A DNA stretch of 38,379 bases from JAAYZQ01 sp034428935 (lineage in GTDB: Bacteria > Chloroflexota > Anaerolineae > JAAYZQ01): NCBI GenBank assembly GCA_034428935.1, contig DAOUHB010000152.1, positions 1-38,379 on the forward strand, given 5' to 3'. This document shows positions 38,290 through 38,379 of this stretch, piece after piece. The position numbers were made by a program, and so were the translations under genes. Every line of letters starts with the position of its first letter. The stretch's first letter is position 1. Below the pieces are notes generated by a model. It did no database searches and was not told the origin of the DNA. It worked only from the letters and a program-made list of their open reading frames with translations.

Positions 38290-38379
38290 ATGCGGAAACG
38301 ATTCCCGGTTTTGGCTGCCCTGGCAGCCCTGTTTTTGGCTCTGACGAGCTGTGCCGCGGGCGAAGGAGAGGTCGCCGGG
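38290..38379 (+). CDS. Lipoprotein, 3' partial
   Basis: Thirty residues are visible before the window ends. They form a signal peptide of the lipoprotein type: basic MRKR, a hydrophobic core (FPVLAALAALFLAL) and a lipobox LTSC, after which a Gly/Glu-rich mature start begins. GAGGAG lies about 10 nt upstream. The type of lipoprotein (for example substrate-binding or enzyme) cannot be told. Confidence 0.8.
   Translation, partial: MRKRFPVLAALAALFLALTSCAAGEGEVAG

Overview
The window is GC-rich, gene-dense bacterial chromosome and most resembles Chloroflexota, probably an Anaerolineae-like lineage. That placement is an inference. It rests on an alternative complex III (ACIII) operon, a DUF2089/DUF4097/YvlD envelope cluster, a Thr/Pro-rich extracytoplasmic linker protein, tungsten-type aldehyde oxidoreductases (AOR), and sigma70-like promoters with an almost invariant 17-nt spacer. 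No rRNA, CRISPR array, insertion sequence or prophage was found.

Layout. 3-677: C-terminal part of a membrane-anchored extracytoplasmic protein. 977-8043: a YceI protein, then a respiratory quinol-oxidising complex: pentaheme ActA, a split ActB (molybdopterin-like subunit plus Fe-S subunit), the NrfD-type ActC, ActD, monoheme ActE and a lipoprotein cytochrome c. 8072-10947: UbiA-like prenyltransferase, geranylgeranyl-reductase-like flavoprotein and methyltransferase, a prenyl-lipid or quinone-tailoring cassette. 10987-17118 (minus strand): AOR, M50-like membrane protease, membrane-bound metallophosphoesterase, DMT-family permease, P-loop kinase-like protein and SpoIIE-type phosphatase. 17300-20368 (plus): ECF sigma factor, DegV fatty-acid-binding protein, a small membrane protein and a FabH-like ketosynthase. 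20453-26614 (minus): YvlD-like membrane protein, two SHOCT-like proteins, a GNAT acetyltransferase, an MFS exporter, a beta-repeat DUF4097-like protein, the regulator DUF2089 and a small protein. 26782-27951: another MFS permease. 28159-28866: tRNA-Gln, a CAU-anticodon tRNA and an HNH nuclease. 29112-31190: an EF-G whose G-domain looks like the recycling-type EF-G2. 31402-35617: a four-gene operon of an unknown protein, a 4x[4Fe-4S] ferredoxin, a second divergent AOR and an MDR oxidoreductase. 35710-36544: MNT/HEPN toxin-antitoxin pair. 36758-38239: small membrane protein and zinc alcohol dehydrogenase. 38290 to the end: start of a lipoprotein gene.

How the genes may work together. The ACIII would oxidise menaquinol and pass electrons to cytochrome c; the adjoining prenyl-lipid genes could shape its quinone or membrane lipids. 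The sigma/DegV/FabH operon and the converging Yvl-like cluster both suggest envelope homeostasis.

Best candidates for something new: (1) the Yvl/LiaX-like cluster, in which one ~27-residue helical motif recurs in four neighbouring proteins; (2) the HEPN toxin whose catalytic His is Leu while its antitoxin looks intact; (3) three tandem covarying hairpins ahead of an AOR gene; (4) the unknown protein heading a ferredoxin/AOR operon; (5) the ActB split by one in-frame stop codon.
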